A stretch of 64,000 nt of DNA, from contig JAMWBK010000002.1 in assembly GCA_029953675.1 (NCBI GenBank), forward strand, positions 372,001 to 436,000, in the 5' to 3' direction. Below are positions 53,998 through 64,000 of the stretch, piece by piece (the stretch's first letter is position 1; every line of letters begins with the position of its first letter). The DNA comes from Rhodosorus marinus. Taxonomy: Eukaryota; Rhodophyta; Stylonematophyceae; Stylonematales; Stylonemataceae. The position numbers and the translations under genes are program-made. The notes below the pieces were generated by a model that saw only the letters and a program-made list of their open reading frames with translations, did no database searches and was not told the DNA's origin.

Positions 53998-55866
53998 GAA
54001 GTACTCTGAAGAAAGGAACGATGAAAAAATTTAACAAAATCGCTGACCAAGCGAAGAAACAATTTCAAGCTGATCATAGCAACGAAAAAAGGTAGGAACA
54101 TGTGCCGCTATGCTTTTTTGTCCTGGACAACTCACTCTCTTTCAGGTTTTCGCTGAACTAGTCCATGAGCTCACGCCCTCCGTTTGGTCTCTAGGGGTGC
54201 TGTCTACTATGAACCAGACACGGAGCTTAGAAGTATAAAGGACCAGGATGTTCCAGGAGGCTTGAAGCTCGAAGTCATGTTAGAGGCCACCCGATTGGCC
54301 AACTTTTGTTATCTGGAAAAGTCGGGATGCTACTGGAAATCCAGCAAACGGGAGAAAAAGGACTTTGCCGCTATAAAGCCCGAGCACCTGTCGATTGGTC
54401 TCATGGTTGCCATGGGCAGGTTTCCAGATCTCTCAACCGGAATGAATTTGAAGCTTATCAGTAATGAGCATGACCAAGAGTTCGACGAAGGAAAGGGCCA
54501 TCTCTATTCAGGAATTATCAAAGAATGGAGGACCGACACGGATTTGGTGATTCTCCACAACCCGGATGAAAAAATTATTGCAATAGCGTGGCGTGGGACG
54601 GAGTCTGGATCTGATGTGCGAGTCGACCTGAACGCGCTGTCCGCGGAGTGGCCGTACACTTCGGGTCCAAAGCTACACGTATCAACTGGGTTCAAGAGTG
54701 CGCATGATTCTGTTATTGAGCCTATAAAACAAACGCTGAAGGCCATGTGGAAGTCAGGGTCCTACGAGCGGATACTGGTTTGCGGGCATAGTCTTGGCGG
54801 TGCGCTAGCTCATTTGCATGCACACGCATTGTCATACATTCTCGAGGAGGAACTTAGGAAGTCTCCCCTGCCTCCAGAGGAAAGGCTCATGTGCTACACC
54901 ATTGGAGCTCCGAAAGCTGGGAATGCGGAGTTCTTGAAGGACTACACTACGCGGGTTGGGCACTCGTACAGACTCGTCAATGATCACGATATTGTTCCGC
55001 GGCTACCAGTGCCGAGGAGGAATCACGTTGGTGTTCCTATTATCGCAAACGAAGAGCATTTCTATATAAACCCGTCCTTTGAGACGAAGAGAAGATTTGA
55101 GTCGGAGAGCCAGCAATCCGAACGCATCTCGGATCACATGCCGCCAAACTATCTTAAGGTCGTTCTAAGCCACTACGCCAGGCAGCAGATGACGGAGCTT
55201 GCTGATAGGTTGATACTGGACGCGTGGACTGCTTTCGTAACTTGCACAGATGTAACGAAGACGACAGCTTTGGAAGTACAAAAACCCCGTGGCGACGATC
55301 CAAAGCTTATGTCTGTAAAACCAGTTACTGTTCGCGAGCCTCACCAAGATAGCATGAAGAAGATCCTCGTTGAAGCTTTTGGATCAGAACTGGCGAATCA
55401 GGACGTGCTCGACCACTTGCTGTTGTACGCAAGGAAGTGCCTCGAGATCAATATCTTTCGTCCGTGGGAAAAGCCCTTTGATGAAGACGTTGTTGACCTG
55501 AGCGCATTCCGTATCGCAGTTTTCGATCTTATTGGAAATCCAGACAGTCTGGGAAGGCTAAGGGCTCTCGAAACCGCGCGCCTCCGTGACATGTTCGACC
55601 TCATCGACACTGATGGGGACGGCTTGATTTCTGCAGAAGAGTATGTCCAGGCGCATAGGAAGATACAGCCAGAGTCTGCGCCCGAAATTGAAGCGAAAGG
55701 AGCTGTGAAAATGCTTCATGACCAGTACAAAATGGCGTACAATGAGTACAACCTCGAATATTCGGAGGAGTTTGCCCCGACTGATATTAGCTTCGAGGAG
55801 TTCAAAATGGCTCCCCAGGTGCGGAATGGGGACGCTTTGAACATCATCCAGAAACTTAAAGCGTAG
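53994..55866 (+). CDS. Class 3 (Lipase_3) lipase with a C-terminal EF-hand
   Basis: Exons 53994-54091 and 54195-55866 join in phase to 589 residues. The alpha/beta-hydrolase core is clear: IIAIAWRGTESGSDVRVDLN, VSTGFKSAHDSV, the nucleophile elbow CGHSLGGALAHLHA at about residue 228, IGAPKAGNAEF and NDHDIVPRLP (Asp). A His later, in the VLSHYARQQ region or nearby, would complete the triad. At about residue 503 is a canonical EF-hand loop, DTDGDGLISAEEY, so the enzyme may be calcium-regulated. A polybasic N-terminus (MRSTLKKGTMKKFNKIADQAKKQ) has no signal peptide. No transmembrane segment was seen; the protein is probably cytosolic or peripheral on membranes. Confidence 0.9.
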
Positions 55867-56131
55867 AGACTTTGTTCGTTGAAGACAGTCTTTATCAAAT
55901 AAAGGCAGAGTTTTCGTCCCAATAGTCGCCTCATTCGATTTGGGAGCATTCACGAGTTGGGTATCGCTCAGAAGGAGAACCGTTCAGCGAATCCTATATG
56001 GAACCCCTAGTGCGTCTTCATTCTTCAAGACTAAATGAAACAACAGCGGGGTTATACGACGAGGGCAAAGAAGCGACTGGAGGATGAAGCTCACGATTGT
56101 TGTGGTTGGTAGGGCGGCTACTCCTCAAGGC

Positions 56132-56149
56132 GAACGCCTTCAGGCGTTC
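56132..56149. repeat. Small hairpin at the left border of the repeat field
   Basis: Arms GAACGCC (56132-56138) and GGCGTTC (56143-56149) with a TTCA loop; perfect 7-bp stem. Confidence 0.7.
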
Positions 56150-57080
56150 AAGCGGCCAGCAGAAAGTCGAAGATCAATGCTACCTTCAAAGTTTTCGAAG
56201 TTGTATGTCCGGTGGAGAAAGCGTCGCTGAGGTAAATAGGCCAAGCAGCAGCCAGGCCAATGGTATCGGGTTCACGGCGACACAGACGGGGACAATGGTA
56301 TTAACGATAAACCGGGCCAATGGATCGCTCCTCGAATGTTCCTCTTAAGGCAATCTGCGCGTCGAAAGCACCAACTGCCGTAAGCTGTCCAGACAATGGT
56401 ATTATCGATAAACCGGGACAATGGATCGCTCCTCGAATGTTCCTCTTAAGGCAATCTGCCCGTCGAAATTGCCGTAAACTGTCCAGTTATCGGGTCAAGC
56501 AGTCCTCAAAGGCCAAAGCTCTCTGGTCGATTGGCCAATCATTCCTCCGGAGACTTGGAATTTGAGACGGGTTCTCCGTACCAGGCTCCTGCTGGATTGC
56601 TACTTTACCTGAGCACCAACACAAGGCATCAAAATCACCTTCTCCGCGGGCCAGAACGACTTTGATGCCCAATGTTCCTCAAAACCTGGCTTTGCAGGCA
56701 AAAAGCACTGCACTCATTTGGGCCAACTAATCTTGTAAGCCAATGTTCTCTTCCCAACGGGCCAGACTGAACATCGAAGACCAACGCTCTCCAGTAAGCG
56801 GGCCTGACTTAATATCGAAGACCAATGTTCTCCGATAAACGGGCCAGACTGAATATCGAAGACCAATGTTACTAATGAAAACCCTGCCCTAATTTTCGCC
56901 CCACTCTATTTGGCCAACCGTAAGCCAATGTTCTCAATAGGACTGCAACAGTTTCTAGCCCCCAATTTTCTTTAGTCAACGGGCCAGACTTACTTTGAGG
57001 ACCAATGTTTTCCGCTCAACGGGCCAGACTGACTGTAGAATACCAATGTTACCTATGAAAGCCTCTGCCCCTATTTTCGC
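56147..57080 (+). repeat. Degenerate ~40-bp minisatellite array with higher-order units
   Basis: The core is CGGGCCAGACT followed about 12-15 bp later by GAAGACCAATGTTCTCC. Copies begin near 56152 (diverged), 56313, 56413, 56646, 56757, 56798, 56837, 56979 and 57018. The units at 56837 and 57018 both run on into ATGTTAC..ATGAAA..CCTCTGCCC..ATTTTCGC, giving a ~180-bp higher-order repeat. Spacing of simple units is 39-41 bp, so no frame is kept. Confidence 0.8.
56291..56484 (+). repeat. 101-bp tandem duplication
   Basis: GACAATGGTATTA.CGATAAA at 56291 and 56392; both copies run through ATGGATCGCTCCTCGAATGT and GGCAATCTGC.CGTCGAAA. The second copy lacks about 9 bp near the end. Confidence 0.9.
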
Positions 57081-57439
57081 TCGATGAAACGATTGCTCCG
57101 GTCAATGAAATCCGATGTGGCAATGAGAGCTTGAAACTGGTGACACACATATATTGGAGAAAGACAGCATCCAAGGATGCTTGACAGGAGTCTAGTTTTG
57201 TTTTAAAAGGGGCTGGATAACTTTCTGAACAACCTTGGACCCAGGTTCCTGTCACAGACGATTGTTCCTCTTGAAGAAAGCGCCCGTGTGGGTGAGGGAA
57301 AGCTTTACCTTGTCTTCTTCGACAGAGTCGAGCCAGAAGAGGAAGGGTTTTGAGGCAAGCGTGATAGAGAGGGAGGTTTTTCGGGGGCAGGGTTTAAGCC
57401 TGGACTTGTAAGTTGGTGTTGTAGTTTTTTTGAGGCGAC

Positions 57440-59921
57440 ATGTCGTCTCTCATTCAATTGATAGACTTTGAAGAGCATTTCAATGATGATGTTGAAGCGT
57501 TTCTGGAGACCAGCAATGTGCTGGAAAGGCGAGACAAGTTTCATGTGGTGTCCATCATTGGACCTCAGAGCAGTGGCAAGTCAACGCTTCTCAACATCCT
57601 CTTCAATTTGAACTTTCAGACGATGGACGCAGGGAGTGGTAGATATCAGGTTTGGCAACGCCTTACTGAATGAAAGTGAGGGCGATGACTCAGCCATGCT
57701 GACTACTTTATTCCGATTTCCTCGCTAGGTAACTCAAGGGGTCTGGATGGGCTACGATCAAGAGTCGCATACCGTTGTTCTGGACTTGGAGGGTACAGAT
57801 TCGCGAGAACGGGGTGAATTTGCAGGAGCGTACGAGCGAAAATCGGCTCTGTTCGCACTGGCATTGAGTGAAATTCTCATGGTTAACATATGGTATGAAT
57901 TTAACGGAGATCAAATTCTTTTGGACCTCTGCTTAGGCGATACGACCGTCTAAAATCATATCTGCTATTGTACCTCATGTAATAGGACTCAGGACATAGG
58001 TCGTCTAAACGCGTCGAATCTTCTACTGTTGAAAAATATTCTGGAACTCCATGTTCAGCTGTTCATCACTGCGCAGAAGTCGAGTGAGAAGATTCCGTTC
58101 AAGACGAAACTCATGTTCATCCTTCGAGACCATGTCAGTTCGCCTCTATCAAAACTGACAGAAGTCCTGACGAATGACGTTAAGAAGGTCTGGGGCAGCA
58201 TCGAGAAGCCAGAGGAAATGAAGAATTCGTTACTAGAGGAATTTTTTGACTTGGACTTCTATTCTTTGCCGCACAAGAACCTCAAACCGGAGGAATTTGC
58301 GGAAGCGGCTTCAGAAATGCAAGCAAAGTTCAGGTCTGGGGCGTTTTTGGATTGTGATGTTTACAACAGGAAGGTCGAAGCGGATGAGCTGGCTCTGTAC
58401 GGGGAGAACATTTGGAATACAATCGCTTCCAACAGGGAACTTGATCTGCCATCACAGCGAGAGATGGTCTCAATAGTACGCTGTGACCAGGCTTTGGATG
58501 AGGTCGGCCAAACATTAGCAGCTGAGCTTTCTGCTCTGGAACAAGAGTTAAAGCCAATCCAGGCGCTTGATGAACGCAGTTCGGATTTGATGCAAAGGGC
58601 GAAGACCATATTCCGCGAGAAGACAACTCGACAAATACAGAGCGTGGTTCTCCGCAAGGAGGCGAGTCTTGCGGAAAATCTTAGCCAGGTCCTCACAAAG
58701 CTGATGCGGGACCAGATGGAAACTGTCAACAAAACAGAGCTTAACAAGTTCCGAGAAAAACTAGACGTGCTTGGTAGCGCTGAAACTCCGTGGACTGCGT
58801 TTGAAAGCCAGACAGTTGAGGCCTTTCGTCTCGCATCATCTGAGTTTGATAAATGGTGCCGGGCTCCTGACGCGATCCCTCAAATATCCGAAGGGGTAAG
58901 CACGAAGCGGGCCGATCTTTTGAACGATCTCGAGAACGAAGTAGAGATTACTCGACAGGAGGTGGTGGAGAAGGGTCGGGATGCCCTTCTGCAAACTTTT
59001 CAACAAATCGTGCGAAAGAAAGTTGTTCCTGTTATTGACTTGGGGTTGAACGCTGAGTGTTGGCCCGGAGCTTTGGAGGAGGTGAAGCATGCGATCGCCA
59101 CAGTAGACGATCAGTGCACGATGATGCTGGGGTCCGACGGCGTTGGACTTCATGGGGATGAGCTCGAGCTTGCCAGGGTTAGGGTGCGAGAAGCTTGCTT
59201 GTCATGGCTTTTTGGGGACCTGCATAAACTGATTGGTGGGTCTGAAGGGGTCTTACGGAGAATGAAACAACGCTTCAACCAACTTTTCCGGTTCGACGAG
59301 AGCGGCAACCCTCGCGTGTGGGCCCCGAGGGACGACGTTACCACCATATTCGATGCTGCACAGAAAGGGGCTTCCGATATGGGCGATATGTTGGCGACCA
59401 TCTCCCTAGGCGAATATGGGTCTCAGAATGTAGTCGACAACAACTCTCTGCGTGAGTTGAAGCAGCAGTTAGACAGCGATGCAGCCGTTGCATTTGTAGA
59501 CGCAAGGCACGCTCAGGAAATGGCACGAATGAAAACCAAGGTTCCGATGTGGGCGGTCGTGCTTGTTGGTGTCCTTGGTTTTGATGAGGCCAAGATGGTT
59601 TTGAAGAGACCAGCACTAATTTTCTTGTTCCTAATCGCATTTGTGCTAATATACTTTGCCTACCTCATCCGCGTACATGAGATGGTTTGGGAACCTCTTC
59701 GCGACTGGGCTGCTCCTTACCTCCAGATATTGAAAGCAAGACTCGAGGAGTGGATTGAGACTAATGAGAACAACGGCAACACCATCTACAGCGGCACACC
59801 TGCGAAGGCAAGCGAGCGTACTGACTCCGTTCTAACCGGAGCTTCGGTTGTCGAATCCTCCGCGGTCCTCGAGACGTCAAGCGAGAAGCAATCTCTTGCA
59901 TCGAACAAGAAGGAAGATTAA
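57440..59921 (+). CDS. SEY1: RHD3/Sey1-type dynamin-like GTPase for ER membrane fusion
   Basis: Exons 57440-57649, 57729-57892, 57986-59921 close in phase to 769 residues. The GTPase domain has the P-loop [20 protein letters not shown] (G1, residues about 37-56), switch I and [15 protein letters not shown] (G3), QDIGRLNAS and LMFILRDH (G4-like RD). A long helical middle domain follows. A hydrophobic hairpin near residues 660-710 ([17 protein letters not shown] and [19 protein letters not shown]) anchors the protein in the ER, and the tail is amphipathic. This is the plant/fungal counterpart of atlastin, which tethers and fuses ER tubules. Start ATG 57440 is just upstream of the conserved [12 protein letters not shown]. 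Confidence 0.95.
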
Positions 59922-62003
59922 CAAGCAATCCACCTGCGCTTTGCGTGTGTAGTTATACCGAAAGCTTACGGGATGTTTTGACCTTCCACGACGAATGCCG
60001 TTGGGGCGGGGGGGCGCAGCCGAGCATTGGAACTCCGTATATCAAATGTTCTCTTCAGTTGCTAAGCAAAGAGTACTCCGGGGATCGGTGATTACGATGA
60101 AGCGCTTGTAACCCAGATCAATTTTGAATATGTAAGTAAACACAAGCCTCACGGCGCTTTAGTTATCTGAGACCGGAAAGTTTGGTCTAAGGCATTCCCA
60201 GCTTCCTTGCTTCCCGCGCGAGCTCAATCGGGCGAAATATCCAGCCATGAGCTTGCTTTTGCCTTCTACGATATTCTTTGTTTTTCTTCCGAAATATTTT
60301 CATCTCTTAAAACAGTATTGGCTGATGCCGTGCAATGCATCCAATTATGCATCAATAATTGGGTAAATATTAAATTAATTTTACTATTTTTATGAGACTT
60401 ACATAATTTTCGGCCAAGCAATTCAGCAAGAACTGCTTCAGCTCGCGAACGGGGAAAACATCGATTCAAATATTAAGTAATTATTTTATCATTTTAAGAC
60501 AAGAGTTCAGGGACTTAGTACCCCTTCCACAAGCTCACCTTTGTCAAAAATATGTATATTTATTTTTATTAATAGATTAAATTAGGGCGAGTTTTCCGTA
60601 CTAGAGCTTCCCTGGAGCAAATTAATATTACATATTTGACTATTATTTAATATTCAATAAATAATAGGCCAATGACAACTCGAGCGTTGCAAGTAAAAGC
60701 GGCCTGGATTGGGTCCTCTGTTGGGGAAGCTTCGGGAGCGCAGCTGGCAATGATAGAACTCCAGGCGCAAAGACGGAAATACATGGCAGGCAGAGCCTCG
60801 ATTGTGAAAGCGTATCTGCGCTTCAGTTCCAATTGCAGCTGTAGTTCAACAGCTTTTTCGAAACGTACGACAGCCATTTTTTTGCACCGAAGAGAAAAAG
60901 AACACACCTCCCTCATCGCGCATGATCTTCCCATTCCGTCCATGCTGAAGTTTGACGCAGGATCTACGGCCAGCTTGGACAATGTAACTTGTGAGGCTGT
61001 TCGCTGAACTTCTCAGCCATTAGCTGCAGCAATCCCCGAAAATGAATGCTCAACGAGAATGGATGTCAGCAACTCCGAAAGTTTTCTTGCAAAAGTCATC
61101 GAAGACAAGCCTATCCCGGTGCACATCTGCCCTCGTCCAGTGCCCCACCAGCTAACAAGCTACACTCGATTGCCAAGGCTGCGCTATAAAAGGCAAAACC
61201 ATTGCAAAAGGAGCCTTCTAACAAGCGACAGTTGGATGTGGGCAAGGACGATGCGATATTCCTCAGTTCACTCTGAAGATCATATCCAGAGACCATGACT
61301 AGTTCCGTGGCCAGTAAACAAAAAAATTCCCCCCATCAAACACCATCCTTTCGCTTCCAATCGGCGACAGCGCTCTTCATTCAAGCATCAATGCCCCCTT
61401 CCTTAACGAATAGAAATAAAACATTAAAAAACATTATGTCTAAAAAAAAAATTGAGTCGACGGGGAACTCCCTTCATATTTGCCCCCAGACGTACAGATT
61501 GGTGGACAAGGATTAAGTTCTAATATCCATCTAGGAAAAACTGCCAGACTAGAACTCACACGTACACTTAATTTAGATGAAATCTCTGATCTACGGTCAC
61601 TCTCAGAATCAAATATTTTGTAATTTATATTCATTATTTTCGAATAATATGTAGTGACTGTTAAGTATTGTTTTGTCGTAATTTAGTGACAATTATTAGA
61701 CTATATTTAAAAGGTGGTTCTTAATATGGTTCCCCGAACCGAGTAAGTTTTCATTTTTTTTGGCCGTGGGGGATGGTGGGGGTGGAGGCGAAATGGAAAG
61801 ATGGGTTTGGTTGGTGAAAATTGAGATCCTTGATGTTTGAGGAATTGAAATCGTTCTTTTTGGGGGTATGGACGGGAGATTTAGTTTTCTGTTAGTGTGG
61901 AGGTGAAAGGGATGGGTGTGGGGGGTATAAAGAGGTAGGGTAGAAGTTTCTTATTGCACAGACGGAGGGGCGGCTGGAACGGCATCCTGGGTAGAATATT
62001 GTG
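59922..62003. other. 2.1-kb intergenic region
   Basis: No recognised gene. Two ORFs of 111 codons lie on opposite strands over the same DNA (60647-61007), an arrangement expected by chance in a stop-poor stretch; a third ORF (61059-61298) has no match either. The rest is AT-rich. Bases 61740-61980 are the G-rich presumed PreP promoter. Confidence 0.45.
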
Positions 62004-64000
62004 ATGCTTAGGAGGTTGTTTGGAACAAGGATGATTGGATTCGTATCTGGAGGAGGTTTGGGGCTGAAGAGGGCCGGTCCTTCGGTGAGGGTGCGTGGGT
62101 TCCTTGGATCCAGCGTGCGGGCAAGTCATGGAGCTGCGCGTGGAGTGAGATGGTTTGCTACTCCACCTGTGGGAGCAACAAGCGCGGCTGAGGTTAAGAT
62201 GGTGGCGACTGCCCCGCAGGTGGTAAGTATACTCCCCTTGGCAGTGACCGTGGCTGCGGTTGTTCTGGGTTGGTTTGCGACAACGCTCAGCTCTGAACCT
62301 CCTTGGTGCTTCGTTTGATATCGCCATTTTTTTTTTTTGGAAAGATTCCGCGCAAGATTGGCGATGTTGTTGAGGACTTTGAACTCGTCCGGGAGGAATT
62401 CGTCTCGGAGTATGCATCGCAGGCGAGACTGTGGAAGCACAAGAAGACCGGCACGGAGCTGCTCTCTGTTCTCAATGGCGATGAGAACAAAACATTCGGA
62501 ATCGTGTTCCGTACCCCGCCGAAGGATTCAACCGGTGTCCCGCACATTTTGGAACATTCCGTAAGCTTTGATTTCTGAGACTCAAGAATCCTGCTGGGAC
62601 GCCTTTCTCACGTCTTCGTCTCCTCTAGGTGCTTTGCGGATCAAGGAAGTACCCGGTGAAGGAGCCGTTTGTGGAGCTGATCAAGTCGTCCCTGAACACG
62701 TTCCTTAACGCTTTTACGTTCCCGGACAAGACCTGCTATCCGGTTGCTAGTTGCAATGAGCAGGACTTTTACAATCTTGTCGACGTGTACATGGATGCCG
62801 TCCTGCATCCCGCGATGACTCCAGATACCCTGAGGCAGGAGGGGCATCACTTTGAGCTCGACGATGTTGATGGCAAGATGACGATCAAGGGAGTCGTGTA
62901 CAACGAGATGAAGGGAGCCTACTCCGATCCAGAGAGGGTACTTGCCGAGTACTCTCAGGAAGCAATTTTTCCGGACATCACTTATGGTGTTGAATCCGGG
63001 GGTCATCCGCGGGACATTCCCGATCTCACCTGGGAGCAGTTCAAGGGATTCCATGACAAGTAAGTCTGAAAGAGTCTATAATAAAATGGGATAGGACCTG
63101 CTGTCGTAGTAATGAGACTAACAAGCCTGGAAAATGACTTCTTGTGTATTCAGCTACTACCACCCGTCAAACGCTCGTGTCTGGTTCTATGGTGATGATG
63201 ACGAGAGTAGACGCCTGAAGAAGGTCAACGAATTCCTACAGGAATTCGAGAAGATTGACATATCGTCATCGGCGGTACCTCTCCAGGAAAGGTGGACTGA
63301 GCCCCGTACAGTTGAGCATACTTACGACTGTGGCTCAGAGGGTGATTCGAGCAACAAATACATGACCACGTTAAACTGGATGCTTACGCCTATGGATCAG
63401 ACGGAGCCGGCGAAGATTCTCGCTCTGACTGTTCTTAGCCAGCTGCTGCTGTCCACCTCGGCGTCACCGCTCCGCAAGGCTCTGACTGATTCAGGCCTTG
63501 GCGAAGACATTGTCGGCGGAGGCTTGGAGACGGACTTGAGGCAGATGTCTTTCTCCGTTGGAATGAAGGGCCTTACGGAAGAGAACGTGGCAAAGGTCCA
63601 GGAGCTCATTGAGGAGACCTTGACTCAGCTCTCCAAAGAGGGAGTTCCTCAAACCCTGATGGAGTCCTGTCTGAACACCCTAGAGTTCCGTTTAAGGGAG
63701 AATAATACGGGGAGGTTCCCGCGTGGATTGAGTTTAATGATTGCGTCCCTCAGCACTTGGCTGCATGAGTCCGACCCCTTGGTGCCGTTACGGTTCGAAG
63801 AGCCCCTGATGAAACTGAAGGAGAGACTAGCTGCTGGTGAGAACGTGTTCGAGGATTTGATCAAGGAAAACTTCTTAACGAACCCACACAAAGCGGCTGT
63901 CACAATGATCCCTGATCCCAAGTATGCTGAGAAGGAGGAAGCAATAGAGCAGGAGAGAATCGATAAAGTGGCTAAGGCTGCTTCTCGAGAGGATCTCGAG
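62004..64000 (+). CDS. PREP: Presequence protease PreP (M16C metalloprotease), N-terminal part, runs off window
   Basis: Exons 62004-62222, 62345-62560, 62629-63059, 63154-beyond 64000, phases consistent. Residues 1-70 are Arg/Gly/Ser-rich with few acidic residues (MLRRLFGTRMIGFVSGGGLG), a mitochondrial and/or plastid targeting peptide. The zinc site of the inverted type is HILEH at about residues 140-144, with the third ligand expected downstream in the NEMKGAYSDPERVLAEYSQE region (E). Family landmarks follow: VLCGSRKYPVKEPFVELIKS, SLNTFLNAFTFPDKT, DVYMDAVLHPAMTPDTLRQE, GHPRDIPDLTWEQF and YYHPSNARVWFYGD. PreP degrades cleaved targeting peptides inside organelles. About 550 residues are present here; the C-terminal half lies beyond the right edge. 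Confidence 0.95.

Larger units (their letters stand above)
55867..57439. other. Intergenic region dominated by degenerate tandem repeats
   Basis: Between lipase and RHD3/SEY1. Most of it is the repeat field described at 56147-57080, with a small hairpin at 56132-56149. No coding frame is conserved over the repeats. The last 350 bp are the expected SEY1 promoter and 5' UTR. Confidence 0.6.

Noticed and set aside
56147-57080. Possible CRISPR array
   Set aside because: The repeats are degenerate, spacers are related to each other rather than unique, and the DNA is eukaryotic.
60647-61007. Two 111-codon ORFs on opposite strands
   Set aside because: Mutually antisense with no recognisable domain, and no splice or start evidence favours either.

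Overview
The window is eukaryotic nuclear DNA: almost every gene is split by GT-AG introns, mostly about 70-150 bp, and exon phases close exactly in the models worked out in full. A CpeS/CpcS-type phycobiliprotein lyase, two proteins with a plastid-transit-like start (MAFVSG / MAAFVSG) and a plastid/cyanobacterial-type alanyl-tRNA synthetase point to a photosynthetic member of the red lineage. A red alga is most likely; glaucophyte or cryptophyte is possible. The species cannot be named from sequence alone. No rRNA, tRNA or CRISPR array was recognised.

Layout. 1-7.3 kb: RRP5 (minus, 3' end off the window) and a PPP-family phosphatase with a plastid-like leader. 7.8-10.5 kb: transposon debris, namely a decayed Ty1/copia element whose integrase is split by an inversion, a short zinc-finger ORF of hAT type, and small GTAC palindromes. 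11.2-20 kb: a plastid PH-domain membrane protein, a Gfo/Idh/MocA oxidoreductase, two small overlapping ORFs, a SEL1-repeat protein and an F-box/SPRY protein. 20-23.3 kb: long non-coding stretch with a 20-bp minisatellite. 23.3-28.2 kb: a BTB/KCTD protein and AlaRS. 28.2-31 kb: non-coding with a 42-bp duplication. 31-39.4 kb: CLC-type Cl-/H+ antiporter, OLA1 GTPase, MgtC/SapB-like membrane protein, phycobiliprotein lyase. 40.1-51.2 kb: SF3B2, a PP2C phosphatase, an unknown Cys-containing protein, an ankyrin/coiled-coil protein and an importin-alpha-like ARM protein. 51.2-54 kb: non-coding. 54-64 kb: a class 3 lipase with an EF-hand, a degenerate 40-bp minisatellite, the ER-fusion GTPase RHD3/SEY1, a non-coding gap and the 5' part of presequence protease (runs off the right edge).

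These are housekeeping and organelle genes, not an operon; they share cell-biological themes (ribosome biogenesis and translation: RRP5, AlaRS, OLA1; splicing: SF3B2; organelle maintenance: PreP, PH protein, lyase). The most unusual features are three ultrashort inferred introns (31, 34 and 39 bp) among ordinary-sized ones, a GC-AG intron in AlaRS, the inverted integrase block, and the 0.9-kb degenerate repeat field upstream of RHD3/SEY1.
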